64,000 bases of DNA. Source: Tenacibaculum sp. M341 (lineage in GTDB: Bacteria > Bacteroidota > Bacteroidia > Flavobacteriales > Flavobacteriaceae). The DNA is taken from positions 186,001-250,000 of the forward strand of contig NZ_SJXJ01000008.1 of the NCBI RefSeq assembly GCF_004337695.1, written 5' to 3'. The position numbers were made by a program, and so were the translations under genes. Positions 33,440 to 42,233 of the stretch are shown here, one piece after another. Every line of letters starts with the position of its first letter. Position 1 is the first letter of the stretch. The notes under the pieces were generated by a model, which saw nothing but the letters and a program-made list of their open reading frames with translations, made no database searches and had not been told where the DNA came from.

Positions 33440-35338
33440 TTATTTTTTTAGTAAAGCAATTCTTGAATTTTCTAGTTTAGCAATACTTTTTCTGAATTTT
33501 CTGTAAAGTTTATAATCCTCTTTTGGGTATATACCGTCTTTAATTATTATTTCCTTTTTGTATGTAATAGTTCTGTCATCAATTTTTTCAATTTCAAGAG
33601 TATAATTTCCAAATTTAGTTTCTAAAACTTTTTTCTCTGGAAGTTGTTGAAATGTATAATTCTCAGGGATAGTAAAAGTATATATGTCAACATCTTTGTA
33701 ACCTCTATTTATTTTAAGAGGTAAATTTCTTGTTCTGTATCTTTTAGGAATGAATGAATTCTTATTGAAAACATTTAATCTGAATAATAATTCATTTTCG
33801 TTGATACTAGCGTATTCTCTAATGTCTAAGTCAATTTTTTCATCAAAAACAATATTCTCTTTATTGTTGTTTAGTTTAATAGAGTTTATTGTTAGGTTAT
33901 TATTGTAATCCCATACAGTAGACTTGTAATATTTTTTTAAATCTTCTTGTGATTTAGAATCTATAGTAAACTTTTGATCGTATTGAATACCTTCAGAAAT
34001 AATATGAACATTAGCTTTTAGATTACCATTATCTAATAACTCGATATTAGCTTTTGTTGTTTGAAGATTGTCTTCATTTTTATAAGCAGGAGTTCTTTTA
34101 ATAACACCGCCTTCAGGTGTAACAACTAAAACATTTCTGTCATCAGTAAAATCACCTAAAAAACCAAAAGGCATTTTTTGACTTGTACATTCTAACCAAA
34201 CATCTTTTCCATTATTAGGAATATTTAAAATAGCATGGTTTCCTTGAATAGAAGTGAAGTCTTTATTAATATCTCTTCTATTATTTGCGTATACAATAGT
34301 ATAATTTGCTTCGACACCTACAGCATTTAATAATGCTTTAGTGTAATTAGTTAATCCTTTACAATCACCATAACCTAATTTGTCTACTTCATTTGCAGGA
34401 ATAGGTTCCCACCCACCAATACCAACTTGTACACTAATATATCTGGTTTTATCTTGCATGTATTTGTAAATTATTTTCGCCTTTTCAATATCGTTATTAG
34501 CATCTTTAGTTAGTTCTTGAACTTTATTAATAGTTGCTGGCGACAAAGTAGTTTTTTCTTTTAGTAGTTTTGAGTACGTCCATTTTCCGAATTCTTTCCA
34601 ATTAGTAGCAGTACCAGGAACTTTTTTTAAGGTAAAGTTATTCAGGGCAACTAATAATTCTGGCATTAAATCCACAAAGCTTAAAGAGTTTCTTTCGTTT
34701 TCAATAGCTGATAACTTTTCAGCTGTATAATGAATATTAGTATCAGAAACTTTTTTAATTGGATATTTTTTAAAGTTATTTTCCTTTGTTTTAATTTCAA
34801 AGTTGTTAGGATTTATAACTTTATATTCACTTTTTTCTACAGAAACATTAAATGACTGAACAGGATACCAAGTTGGTATGAAACCAGTAGAAGAGGTTTT
34901 ATATTTAGATTCAAATACAACAGTGTATGGGTATTTAGTAGGAGTATAGTCAATGTACTTTACTCTATTATCCGAATAAAGAGTTCCTCCGCTTACAGCG
35001 CTAACATCTTGGAATTTACTTTTTGAGAACTTTTTTATTTCTTCACCAAATGAATCGTAAATCTTTGCAGATAATTGAGTTATTTTAGTGTCATTATCAT
35101 AGTATGCATATGTGTCAACTTCATTGTTGCCTAATTTATTTAGTACAGTAATAATTCGTTTTGTTTTTACATACATTACATCTATACTTTCTATAGTAAC
35201 TTCTGTGTAATGTTCACGAACTACTGCATTTGCATCTTTTTTTAGTTCTTCAGAAATAACAAAAGCAGAAAGCGATATTTCTTGTGCTTGACAAATAATA
35301 CTAAAAAGCAGCAGGAAGAATAGGGGTATTCTTTTCAT
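33440..35338 (-). CDS. DUF3857/transglutaminase-like exported protein, active-site residues present (paralog 3)
   Basis: A 632-residue exported protein with signal peptide (1-18), DUF3857 (about 55-215), transglutaminase-like core and DUF3858 C-terminus. Here the catalytic Cys is present in YGDCKGLTNY (near residue 327) and the His in IQGNHAILNI; the third position reads WLECTSQ, with Glu where Asp is usual. It may therefore be an active cysteine peptidase or transpeptidase on envelope substrates. It is the first gene of the three-gene set. Substrate and exact reaction are unknown for the family. Confidence 0.87.
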   Translation of the reverse strand: MKRIPLFFLLLFSIICQAQEISLSAFVISEELKKDANAVVREHYTEVTIESIDVMYVKTKRIITVLNKLGNNEVDTYAYYDNDTKITQLSAKIYDSFGEEIKKFSKSKFQDVSAVSGGTLYSDNRVKYIDYTPTKYPYTVVFESKYKTSSTGFIPTWYPVQSFNVSVEKSEYKVINPNNFEIKTKENNFKKYPIKKVSDTNIHYTAEKLSAIENERNSLSFVDLMPELLVALNNFTLKKVPGTATNWKEFGKWTYSKLLKEKTTLSPATINKVQELTKDANNDIEKAKIIYKYMQDKTRYISVQVGIGGWEPIPANEVDKLGYGDCKGLTNYTKALLNAVGVEANYTIVYANNRRDINKDFTSIQGNHAILNIPNNGKDVWLECTSQKMPFGFLGDFTDDRNVLVVTPEGGVIKRTPAYKNEDNLQTTKANIELLDNGNLKANVHIISEGIQYDQKFTIDSKSQEDLKKYYKSTVWDYNNNLTINSIKLNNNKENIVFDEKIDLDIREYASINENELLFRLNVFNKNSFIPKRYRTRNLPLKINRGYKDVDIYTFTIPENYTFQQLPEKKVLETKFGNYTLEIEKIDDRTITYKKEIIIKDGIYPKEDYKLYRKFRKSIAKLENSRIALLKK

Positions 35339-35466
35339 AAGTTATTTTTTTTGCCGCAAACTTATGAAAAAAAATGAATAAGAACTTTAAATTAAGTAAA
35401 GTTTTTATTCATTTTTATAATATTAAGTGTTTTTAATGTGTTTAAAAACAGTGTTTTATTTTTAAG

Positions 35467-36852
35467 TTAAGATAATTCAGCAAAGTATTTGTAAAAATAA
35501 GGAATGGTTTCTATACCTTTCAAATAATTCCAAACGCCAAAATGTTCGTTAGGAGAGTGAATTGCATCTGAATTAAGTCCGAATCCCATTAAAATTGTTT
35601 TACTTTTTAACTCTTTTTCAAATAAAGACACAATTGGAATACTTCCACCGCTTCTTTGTGGAATTGGAGTAACACCAAAAGTTTCTTCGTAAGCTTTACT
35701 TGCAGCTTGGTAGCCAATATTATCAATAGGAGTTACGTAACCTTGTCCTCCATGATGAGGTGTAACTTTTACTTTTACACTTTTCGGAGCTATTTTTTCA
35801 AAATGATTTTTGAATAATTCGGTAATTTCCTCCCAATCTTGATTAGGAACTAAACGCATAGATATTTTTGCATACGCTTTAGAAGCAATAACCGTTTTTG
35901 CTCCTTCACCAGTGTAACCACCCCAAATACCATTTACATCTAAAGTAGGTCTAATAGAATTTCGTTCGTTAGTGGTATAACCTTTTTCTCCATGAACATC
36001 ATCAATATCTAAAGCATTTTTATACGCTTCTAATGAGAAAGGAGCTTTACCCATTTCATTTCTCTCTTCAGTACTTAATTCTTCAACTTTATCATAAAAA
36101 CCAGGAATGGTAATATGATTGTTTTCATCATGCAAAGAAGCAATCATTTTAGAAAGAATATTAATAGGGTTTGCTACAGCGCCACCGTATAAACCAGAAT
36201 GTAAATCTCTGTTAGGACCAGTAACTTCTACTTCAACATAACTCAAACCTCTTAAACCAGTAGTTATAGAAGGTATGTCGTTAGCAATCATTCCTGTATC
36301 AGAAATTAAAATTACATCGTTCGCTAATTTTTCAATATTTCTAGGAACAAACCACGCTAAACTTTCAGAACCAACTTCTTCTTCACCTTCAATCATAAAC
36401 TTAACATTACAAGGTAAGTTGTCAGTTGCAGTCATGTATTCTAGGGCTTTAACATGCATGTACATTTGCCCTTTGTCATCACAGGCACCTCTAGCGAAAA
36501 TAGCACCTTCAGGGTGTATGTCTGTTTTTTTAATGATAGGATCAAAAGGAGGAGCATCCCATAAATCTAAAGGATCAGCTGGTTGAACATCATAGTGACC
36601 ATATACTAAAACAGTAGGTAAATTTGGATCAATTATTTTTTCACCATAAACAATAGGATAACCAGGAGTTTCACATAGTTCAACGTTGGTACATCCAGCT
36701 TTTTTTAGTGCATTTAAAATAGAATCAGCAGTATTTAAAACGTCTTGAGAATAAGCAGTATCAGCACTAATAGAAGGAATTTTTAACAATTCAATAAGCT
36801 CATCAATAAAGCGTTGTTTATGTTCGGTAATATATTGTTGTATAGTTTGCAT
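35467..36852 (-). CDS. M20-family dipeptidase
   Basis: A 461-residue cytosolic zinc dipeptidase of the M20A/carnosinase-like group. Metal and catalytic motifs in order: LVYGHYDVQPAD (His metal ligand, catalytic Asp), ARGACDDKGQ (bridging Asp), IEGEEEVGS (general base Glu and metal Glu), ISDTGM (Asp), and IHSPNEHF near the C-terminus (His). The dimerisation lid domain lies between about 190 and 370. No signal peptide. It is transcribed alone. Confidence 0.93.
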   Translation of the reverse strand: MQTIQQYITEHKQRFIDELIELLKIPSISADTAYSQDVLNTADSILNALKKAGCTNVELCETPGYPIVYGEKIIDPNLPTVLVYGHYDVQPADPLDLWDAPPFDPIIKKTDIHPEGAIFARGACDDKGQMYMHVKALEYMTATDNLPCNVKFMIEGEEEVGSESLAWFVPRNIEKLANDVILISDTGMIANDIPSITTGLRGLSYVEVEVTGPNRDLHSGLYGGAVANPINILSKMIASLHDENNHITIPGFYDKVEELSTEERNEMGKAPFSLEAYKNALDIDDVHGEKGYTTNERNSIRPTLDVNGIWGGYTGEGAKTVIASKAYAKISMRLVPNQDWEEITELFKNHFEKIAPKSVKVKVTPHHGGQGYVTPIDNIGYQAASKAYEETFGVTPIPQRSGGSIPIVSLFEKELKSKTILMGFGLNSDAIHSPNEHFGVWNYLKGIETIPYFYKYFAELS

Positions 36853-36967
36853 AAAAGCTCTTTAAAAATTATGCTAAGTTAATTTTTTTTAATGAAAAAA
36901 TAATTAGCTGTTTTTCATTAGGTTAAAAAAAAATTGGGAAAAATATGCAATAAAAAGAATATTTGAG

Positions 36968-36997
36968 TTTGAAATATAAATACTTTGCTTATATTTG
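36968..36997 (+). promoter_or_regulatory. Promoter of tRNA-Leu
   Basis: TTTG at 36968-36971 and TATATTTG at 36990-36997 with an 18-base spacer match the Bacteroidota TTTG / TAnnTTTG promoter. The mature tRNA begins 19 bases downstream. Confidence 0.75.
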
Positions 36998-37015
36998 CAA
37001 CCGATTTTAATAATT

Positions 37016-37097
37016 GCGGGCGTGGTGGAATTGGTAGACACGCTAGACTTAGGATCTAGTGCCGCGAGGTGTGAGAGTTCGAGTCTCTCCGCCCGTA
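37016..37097 (+). tRNA. tRNA-Leu (anticodon UAG)
   Basis: An 82-base class II tRNA. The acceptor arm GCGGGCG pairs with CGCCCGT (one G-T pair at the end), the D arm contains GGAATTGGTAGAC, the anticodon stem CTAGA/TCTAG encloses the loop CTTAGGA with anticodon TAG, a variable arm follows, and the T arm has GAGTTCGAGTCTC. The CCA end is not encoded. It is followed at once by a terminator. Confidence 0.95.
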
Positions 37098-37100
37098 CTG

Positions 37101-37131
37101 AAAAACCGAGATATTTTTATCTCGGTTTTTT
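37101..37131 (+). terminator. Terminator of tRNA-Leu
   Basis: AAAAACCGAGAT / ATCTCGGTTTTT stem with a T-rich loop and T6 tail, three bases after the tRNA. Confidence 0.9.
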
Positions 37132-37258
37132 CATTTTTAAGATTTTCTTCAACTTTATAAAGCATCAAAAGAGTCTTTTCTAAAAAAAACAAGAAAAAGT
37201 TAGGGTAGATTTTATTTCGGATGTATTACTAGCAATAATAATCTTTAAAAATAATTTT

Positions 37259-37744
37259 ATGAAGTTTTTCAAAAATCTACTTACTCTTAACTTAATGCTA
37301 TTTATGTTTATTTCTTGTAATGATGATACAGATGTTGTAGATCCAAATAATACAGCAGCTTGTAGTCCTGTTGATTTTATAATCAAGGAAAATAAAGGAT
37401 TGGATATTAGATTTGAAGCAGAAAAAAAAGATGGGTATACGTATACTTATGAGATAACTCAGAAGAATCCAGCAGGAGAAACCAATACTAGTAAAGAGGT
37501 GAGCCAAGGTGATAACTTTTTTGTTTGGGGAGTTGGAGAAAGTGAATATGAAGTTTGTTTAAGTGTTAAGAAAGGGGCTAATGATACATGTAGTGAAGAG
37601 AAAACATGTAAAACTCTTATTGTAACAGCCAAAAATATAGTTGATGCAAATAAATCTGAAACAGAAAAAACAGAAGTCATTAAAGGAAATGACGGGAAGT
37701 ATAGGTTGAGATTTTTAGATAAAGATGGAAATGTTGTTGAGTAA
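37259..37744 (+). CDS. Hypothetical lipoprotein
   Basis: A 161-residue lipoprotein with a signal ending MFISCNDD (Cys20), an Asp-rich start, then a domain with Ig-like or beta-sandwich features (YTYEITQKNPAGETN, YEVCLSVKKG) and four further cysteines. The last 45 residues are charged and end in FLDKDGNVVE. No family is recognised. It is a single gene between the tRNA and a strong terminator. Confidence 0.7.
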   Translation: MKFFKNLLTLNLMLFMFISCNDDTDVVDPNNTAACSPVDFIIKENKGLDIRFEAEKKDGYTYTYEITQKNPAGETNTSKEVSQGDNFFVWGVGESEYEVCLSVKKGANDTCSEEKTCKTLIVTAKNIVDANKSETEKTEVIKGNDGKYRLRFLDKDGNVVE

Positions 37745-37797
37745 GAAGTCTAAGAATCTTTTAATTTAACCTATTTTCTTATATTGAATAAATATGC

Positions 37798-37847
37798 TAA
37801 GGTCTTGATAAGTTGTTTAAGTGATAATTTATCAAGACTTTGTTTTT
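37798..37847 (+). terminator. Terminator of the hypothetical lipoprotein gene
   Basis: GTCTTGATAA / TTATCAAGAC perfect stem (37802-37811 and 37829-37838) followed by TTTGTTTTT. Confidence 0.8.
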
Positions 37848-37871
37848 AAAATACTCTAATTTATAGAGAAT

Positions 37872-37922
37872 AAAAAAATGCCTTTCAGAAATTAGTAGAT
37901 TAATTTCAAAAAAGACATTCTT
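37872..37922 (-). terminator. Terminator of the leucine-rich-repeat gene
   Basis: On the minus strand an imperfect stem (AATGTCTTTTTTGAAATT with AATTTCTGAAAGGCATT) followed by a T7 run, 26 bases past the stop of the LRR gene. Confidence 0.65.
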
Positions 37923-37947
37923 ATCAATGGGGAAATGTATGTAGTTT

Positions 37948-40446
37948 TTATTTTTTTACAAAGCGTTTTACGCCTGTTTGTCCTTCCTTAGTAGTTATTT
38001 TTAAAATGTAAACGCCAAAAGTTAGTTTTTCAACATTACAAGATTTAGTATTCTTAGCGTTTAAAATTTCAGATCCTTGTATGTTGTAAATTTTCAATGA
38101 TTCAACTTCTTTATCTGATTTAATATTAAGTGTATTGGTAACTGGATTCGGTGCAATTTCTGTATTTGTTAAAATAAATTTATTGTCTTCGTTAGAAGCA
38201 GTAGCATTGCAATCTTCATTAAAATTAGCAGTAGTGTCTTTAATGGCACTCCAGTTGTTATCGCTAATTGTTTTGTTATCTACTTGAATACATGTTAATG
38301 AAGGATTAGAAGTGAAGTTTGTTAATGAAGCATCTATTTTAGTGTTATTTCCATTTTTTAAATCGACTGAAGTAAGTTGATTATCGTTTGCATAAATACT
38401 GTAAAGTTCAATGTTGGCTGATAAATCAAGTGTTGATAATCGATTATTTGAAACATCTAATATTTCAATAGCTATATTTGATTCTAAATCAATCAGATTT
38501 AACTTATTAGAGTTAAGATATAAGTTCTTTAATGCTGTAGCATCTGTTATATTTATTGTTCTTAATTCGTTGTTGTTTAAGTTTAAATGAATTAATTCAC
38601 TATTATTATCAAGACCTAAATTAGAAATATCATTGTCTTGAAGATATACTTCTTTAGCTTTACTATTCGATAAGTTCAATGTTTGAATTTCGTTGTTTGA
38701 AGCATCTAGGTATGTCAAGTTATCATGAACATAAAGGAGGCTGATAGCATTATCTGAAGCGTCTAAGCGTTCCATTTTATCATTATTGTCAATATCTAAA
38801 ATTCTAATTTTATTGTTCTTTACATTTAAAGTCTCGATGTTGTCGCTCAAGTAGATGTTTGTAATTTCATTGTTAGAAGCATCAAGCGTTTTTAGTTCAT
38901 CATTATTTAAAACACTAAAGTTTCTTAATTTGTTATCGCTAACATTAATTTCTTCAAGACTATTTGGTAAGGAAATAGAAGTAAGGTCGTTTTTAAAAGC
39001 TTCTAGTTTTTTTAAATTACGATTACTGCTTAGTGTTAAGGTTGTTAATTTGTTGTTTTGAACTTTTAATTCTTCTAAAGCAGAAAAACCTTCTATTCCT
39101 CTTAAATTTTCAATTTCTTTATTTGATACATCAAGAGATGTTACATTTTCAATATTTCTTACTAAAACTCTTCCGTCAATATCTCCTGCATCTATATTTA
39201 AATCTATTAAAACTTGTTCAAATTTAGGGTCTCTAATTACAGTAACACTACCGTTACAGAATGTATCGTAACTTGCAGAATCATCTTTAAAAGCAGTCCA
39301 GTTAGTATTACTATAGTCTTCGTCATCAACAAGAATACAAGTTAGTGCAGGGTTGTTTTTAAAGCTAGATCCTGCTGCACCTGTAGTAAAGTTTGAGTTG
39401 TTTCCGTTTCTTAAATTTAACTCTGTTAAGTTGTTAGATTCAGCACTCACATAAAATAATTTTCTGTTTCTGTTTAAAGCAAGTGAGGTTAGTAAATTTC
39501 CATCGATAGCAAGAATCTCTAAATCTCTATTGCTGTTTAAGTTAATGGTTTTTAGTTTGTTATTAACTAGGCTAATAGTCTTAAGGTTTGATGGCGTGGT
39601 GATTTCTTCTATGTTGTTTTCATCGGCATAAAGCGATTCTAAATTGGATAACGTTAAAATAGTTAACTCATCTAATTGGTTGTTACTAACATCAAGATTG
39701 GTTAGCATAGGACTACCAAGTAGGTAGATTTCAGTTATACTATTATTTTTTAAGAATAACTTTTCAAGTTGAAAATTGTTTCTTAACTCAATGCTAGTAA
39801 TATTATTGTCGCTTAATGACACTTCTTCTAATAAACGATTATTAGTTAAATCTACAATTGTTAAATCATTTTCAGAAGCATTTAAAATCTCTAAAAGAGT
39901 GTTTCTTTCTAAATCTATTGTACTAATTTGATTCTTATCAATTTCTAATAGTTTTAGTTGTCTATTTGTTTCAAGATTAATTTCTGTAAGCAGATTGTCT
40001 GAAACGTATAAACTTTCTAGAAGCACACTTTCAGATACATCTAGTAGGTTTAGTTGGTTGTTTTTTAGGCTAACATCCTTTAGAAGAATATTTGACAAAG
40101 TTAAATTTTCTATTGAATTGTTAGATAAATTTAATGTTTCTAAACTCACATTTTCTGATAAATCTATACTTTCAACGGCATTGTCATTTGCTTTGAAATT
40201 TTTTAGAGATACAAAACCTTCAATACCAGTGAAATCTGTGATGTTTTTATTGGACAAATCTAAGTCTTCAACTGAATTGATGTTGGTTGTAAGTACAAGA
40301 TTGTCTAAATCACCGCTGTCTAAACCGAGATCAATTAAAGCCTGTTCAAAATTGTTGTCAGGAATGTTTGTGTGCTGAGAAAAAGCAATATTAATACTGG
40401 AAAAAAATAGTAGAAATAATAGTTGTGGTTGTAAATTAGTTTTCAT
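37948..40446 (-). CDS. Secreted leucine-rich-repeat protein with T9SS sorting domain
   Basis: An 832-residue secreted protein. After the signal peptide (1-23) there are two modules with the same plan: an entry segment (IPDNNFEQALIDLGLDSGDLD near 28 and RDPKFEQVLIDLNIDAGDID near 410) followed by an array of about 20-22 residue leucine-rich repeats (LxxLDVSNNQLxxLxL type), each array closing with a conserved L-T-C-I-x-V-D end and a Cys-containing cap (DTFCNG, NEDCNA). The C-terminal 70 residues (IAPNPVTNTLNIKSDKE..GVYILKI..VKRFVKK) are a type A T9SS sorting domain. Cell-surface attachment or release by T9SS is expected. The role (adhesion or ligand binding) is unknown. Confidence 0.9.
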   Translation of the reverse strand: MKTNLQPQLLFLLFFSSINIAFSQHTNIPDNNFEQALIDLGLDSGDLDNLVLTTNINSVEDLDLSNKNITDFTGIEGFVSLKNFKANDNAVESIDLSENVSLETLNLSNNSIENLTLSNILLKDVSLKNNQLNLLDVSESVLLESLYVSDNLLTEINLETNRQLKLLEIDKNQISTIDLERNTLLEILNASENDLTIVDLTNNRLLEEVSLSDNNITSIELRNNFQLEKLFLKNNSITEIYLLGSPMLTNLDVSNNQLDELTILTLSNLESLYADENNIEEITTPSNLKTISLVNNKLKTINLNSNRDLEILAIDGNLLTSLALNRNRKLFYVSAESNNLTELNLRNGNNSNFTTGAAGSSFKNNPALTCILVDDEDYSNTNWTAFKDDSASYDTFCNGSVTVIRDPKFEQVLIDLNIDAGDIDGRVLVRNIENVTSLDVSNKEIENLRGIEGFSALEELKVQNNKLTTLTLSSNRNLKKLEAFKNDLTSISLPNSLEEINVSDNKLRNFSVLNNDELKTLDASNNEITNIYLSDNIETLNVKNNKIRILDIDNNDKMERLDASDNAISLLYVHDNLTYLDASNNEIQTLNLSNSKAKEVYLQDNDISNLGLDNNSELIHLNLNNNELRTINITDATALKNLYLNSNKLNLIDLESNIAIEILDVSNNRLSTLDLSANIELYSIYANDNQLTSVDLKNGNNTKIDASLTNFTSNPSLTCIQVDNKTISDNNWSAIKDTTANFNEDCNATASNEDNKFILTNTEIAPNPVTNTLNIKSDKEVESLKIYNIQGSEILNAKNTKSCNVEKLTFGVYILKITTKEGQTGVKRFVKK

Positions 40447-40762
40447 CTTTCTGTTTCTGTTTTCTGTTTTTCGTAAGTCAAAATTAGCGAGGAAATTTTA
40501 AGAGAATCTTAAGGAAATCTTAAAAAAAACATAAAGAAATATGGAGTGAAGATTTTAGCTAAAACCCTATAAATCATATGGGGTTTTAGGTTTTTATTCT
40601 TTGGTTTTGATTGTCAGTTTTTTGAGAGTTTATTTTAACAAAAATATTTTTTGTTTTTTAAAAAGACCTACTTTCTTACCTTATGTTAAGAAATTGTTAC
40701 GAGGTTAAAATGGAACCTGAGGAGGTTATGAAACAGATTTTAAACGTTAAAAAAATAATGTT
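40447..40762. other. Intergenic region between the LRR gene and the anti-sigma gene
   Basis: I see no gene in these 316 bases. It must hold the promoter of the LRR gene (minus strand) and the end of the sigma/anti-sigma transcript. A hairpin CTAAAACCC / GGGTTTTAG at 40559-40589 is a possible terminator for the latter, with only a weak T tail on the minus strand. Confidence 0.5.
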
Positions 40763-41575
40763 TTATTGTAAACTTTTTAAAAGCTCTTTCGAGTTTTGGT
40801 ACTGATAATTTTTAGGATTAGAAGTTATCTGAGTTAATATAGAATTTAGAGAGTCTTGTTTTTGTTGTTTTAAATAGACTAAAGCTTTGTACCAATTTGC
40901 TTTTTTTGCTTGTAAAGTATTAGAATTTTGTAAAAGTTTAAACTGAATTAAAGCATTGCTGTAATCATTCAGTGCTAAAAAACAAAAACCATTGTAAGAA
41001 AAGCTTAATGAGTTAATTTGAGAACTATTGTTGTTTTGGTATTTAGAGAACAAGGAAGATGCTTTTTTAAACTCTTTATTCTTAAATAAGAGTTCTCCTT
41101 CTGTTAAAAGAGAATTCTGATTGTCATTTCTGTTAATTAATGATGGTAAGCTTTGTATTTCTTTAGCTAACAGAGTCTCATATTTATTTGTAGTATTGTT
41201 TTTATTTAAAAAGAAAAAAATCAATGGGATTGCTATAATTAATGAAGCAGCTGCAGTTAGTTTTACAATAATATTTTTTAGGTTTAATGTTTTTACATTT
41301 CTATTTTCAGCAATGACTTCATTTATAGTGTTGGTAATTTCTTTTGCATTATTACTTGTTAGGTAATTCTTTAAGTTTTGAGCCTTTTCTTTTTGTATTG
41401 TAGAAGTAGGTAAATTATTCCAGTGATTACTGTAGATAATTCTCATTTCTTTTTGAAGTGTAAAAGCTTCTTTTAAATCAGTGTTTGTTTGTAGTTCCTT
41501 TTCAAAAGTATTGATTTCGTCTACATTCATTTCTCCGTCTAGGTATCGGTCTATTTTTTCTAAATAATCACTCAT
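40763..41575 (-). CDS. TPR-containing anti-sigma-like membrane protein
   Basis: A 270-residue single-pass protein. The N-terminal cytoplasmic part (1-105) starts MSDYLEKIDRYLDGEMNVDE, resembling the anti-sigma N-terminus of Bacteroidota (Y-L-x-G-E/D-L motif without zinc ligands). One TM helix lies at about 107-127 (IIVKLTAAASLIIAIPLIFFFL). The periplasmic part has TPR-like helix pairs (about 160-260; GELLFKNKEFKKASSLFSKY). It starts one base after the sigma gene stop, so the two are co-translated. The likely role is membrane anti-sigma factor that reads an envelope signal through its TPR part; inferred. Confidence 0.75.
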   Translation of the reverse strand: MSDYLEKIDRYLDGEMNVDEINTFEKELQTNTDLKEAFTLQKEMRIIYSNHWNNLPTSTIQKEKAQNLKNYLTSNNAKEITNTINEVIAENRNVKTLNLKNIIVKLTAAASLIIAIPLIFFFLNKNNTTNKYETLLAKEIQSLPSLINRNDNQNSLLTEGELLFKNKEFKKASSLFSKYQNNNSSQINSLSFSYNGFCFLALNDYSNALIQFKLLQNSNTLQAKKANWYKALVYLKQQKQDSLNSILTQITSNPKNYQYQNSKELLKSLQ

Positions 41576-41576
41576 T

Positions 41577-42137
41577 TTATATTAAATTTTTATACCTAAA
41601 ATCATTTTGTATTGCTTTTGTTAACTGAGATTTACAATTAAAAATACGCTGACGAACCACGTTGTCAGATTTGTATCCTAACTGATTCGCTATTTTTTTG
41701 TAGGGAGTTTTTTGAAAGAAAAACTTTAAAAGAGTTCTACAGTTCTCTGAGATCTCATTGAGTTTTTCTTGAAAAAGTTCCCATTTTTCTTGTTCCAGCG
41801 TAGCTAAAACTAAATCATCATGTTCACTAAGTAGTTCAATAACCTTTGAATTTGTTACTCTAATTTTTCTTTTATTTAATTCACGTTTCCATAAATTGGT
41901 GCTTGCTACGTAAATAAAACCTTCTAAAGAGCTTTTAATTTCAAAAGGGTTTACATTGTATCTAGAGATAATTTGTATGAGTGCTTTTTGGAAAATATCT
42001 TCAGCATCTTCAATTTGCCCATTATTTTTAAGAACATAGCTTTTAATTTTTGGAAATAAGTTAAGATAAATATGATGTATTGTTTTTTTATTTCCTTGTG
42101 CTAATTCTTTTAATGTGATTACTTTATTGTCTAACAT
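41577..42137 (-). CDS. ECF-like RNA polymerase sigma factor
   Basis: A 186-residue sigma-70-family factor. Region 2 includes DAEDIFQKALIQIISRY and ASTNLWKRELNKRK; region 4 includes CRTLLKFFFQKTPYKKIANQLGY and SDNVVRQRIFNCKSQL. I start it at the ATG at 42137 (MLDNKVITLKEL); an upstream in-frame ATG at 42155 adds six residues. It is divergent from the lipoprotein-CHAT genes across a 96-base gap and is followed directly by the TPR anti-sigma-like gene. The obvious candidate target is the divergent operon. Confidence 0.88.
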   Translation of the reverse strand: MLDNKVITLKELAQGNKKTIHHIYLNLFPKIKSYVLKNNGQIEDAEDIFQKALIQIISRYNVNPFEIKSSLEGFIYVASTNLWKRELNKRKIRVTNSKVIELLSEHDDLVLATLEQEKWELFQEKLNEISENCRTLLKFFFQKTPYKKIANQLGYKSDNVVRQRIFNCKSQLTKAIQNDFRYKNLI

Positions 42138-42171
42138 CGTGGAGAAAAATAACACTTTTATTTATTTTATC

Positions 42172-42210
42172 TATTTTTGGGAGTAACTTTTTTAGAAGTT
42201 GGGGAACTTC
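42172..42210 (+). promoter_or_regulatory. Candidate promoter and leader hairpin of the lipoprotein-CHAT operon
   Basis: TATTTTTG at 42172-42179 fits the TAnnTTTG element; I see no good TTTG at -33, which would fit use of an alternative sigma factor. The expected leader carries a perfect hairpin GAAGTT-GGGG-AACTTC at 42195-42210, 24 bases before the ATG. Confidence 0.35.
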
Positions 42211-42233
42211 ACATAAACATAAAATAATTAAAA

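Noticed and set aside
36995-37183. 62-codon plus-strand frame across the tRNA-Leu gene
   Set aside because: It translates the tRNA and its terminator; the tRNA structure explains the sequence.
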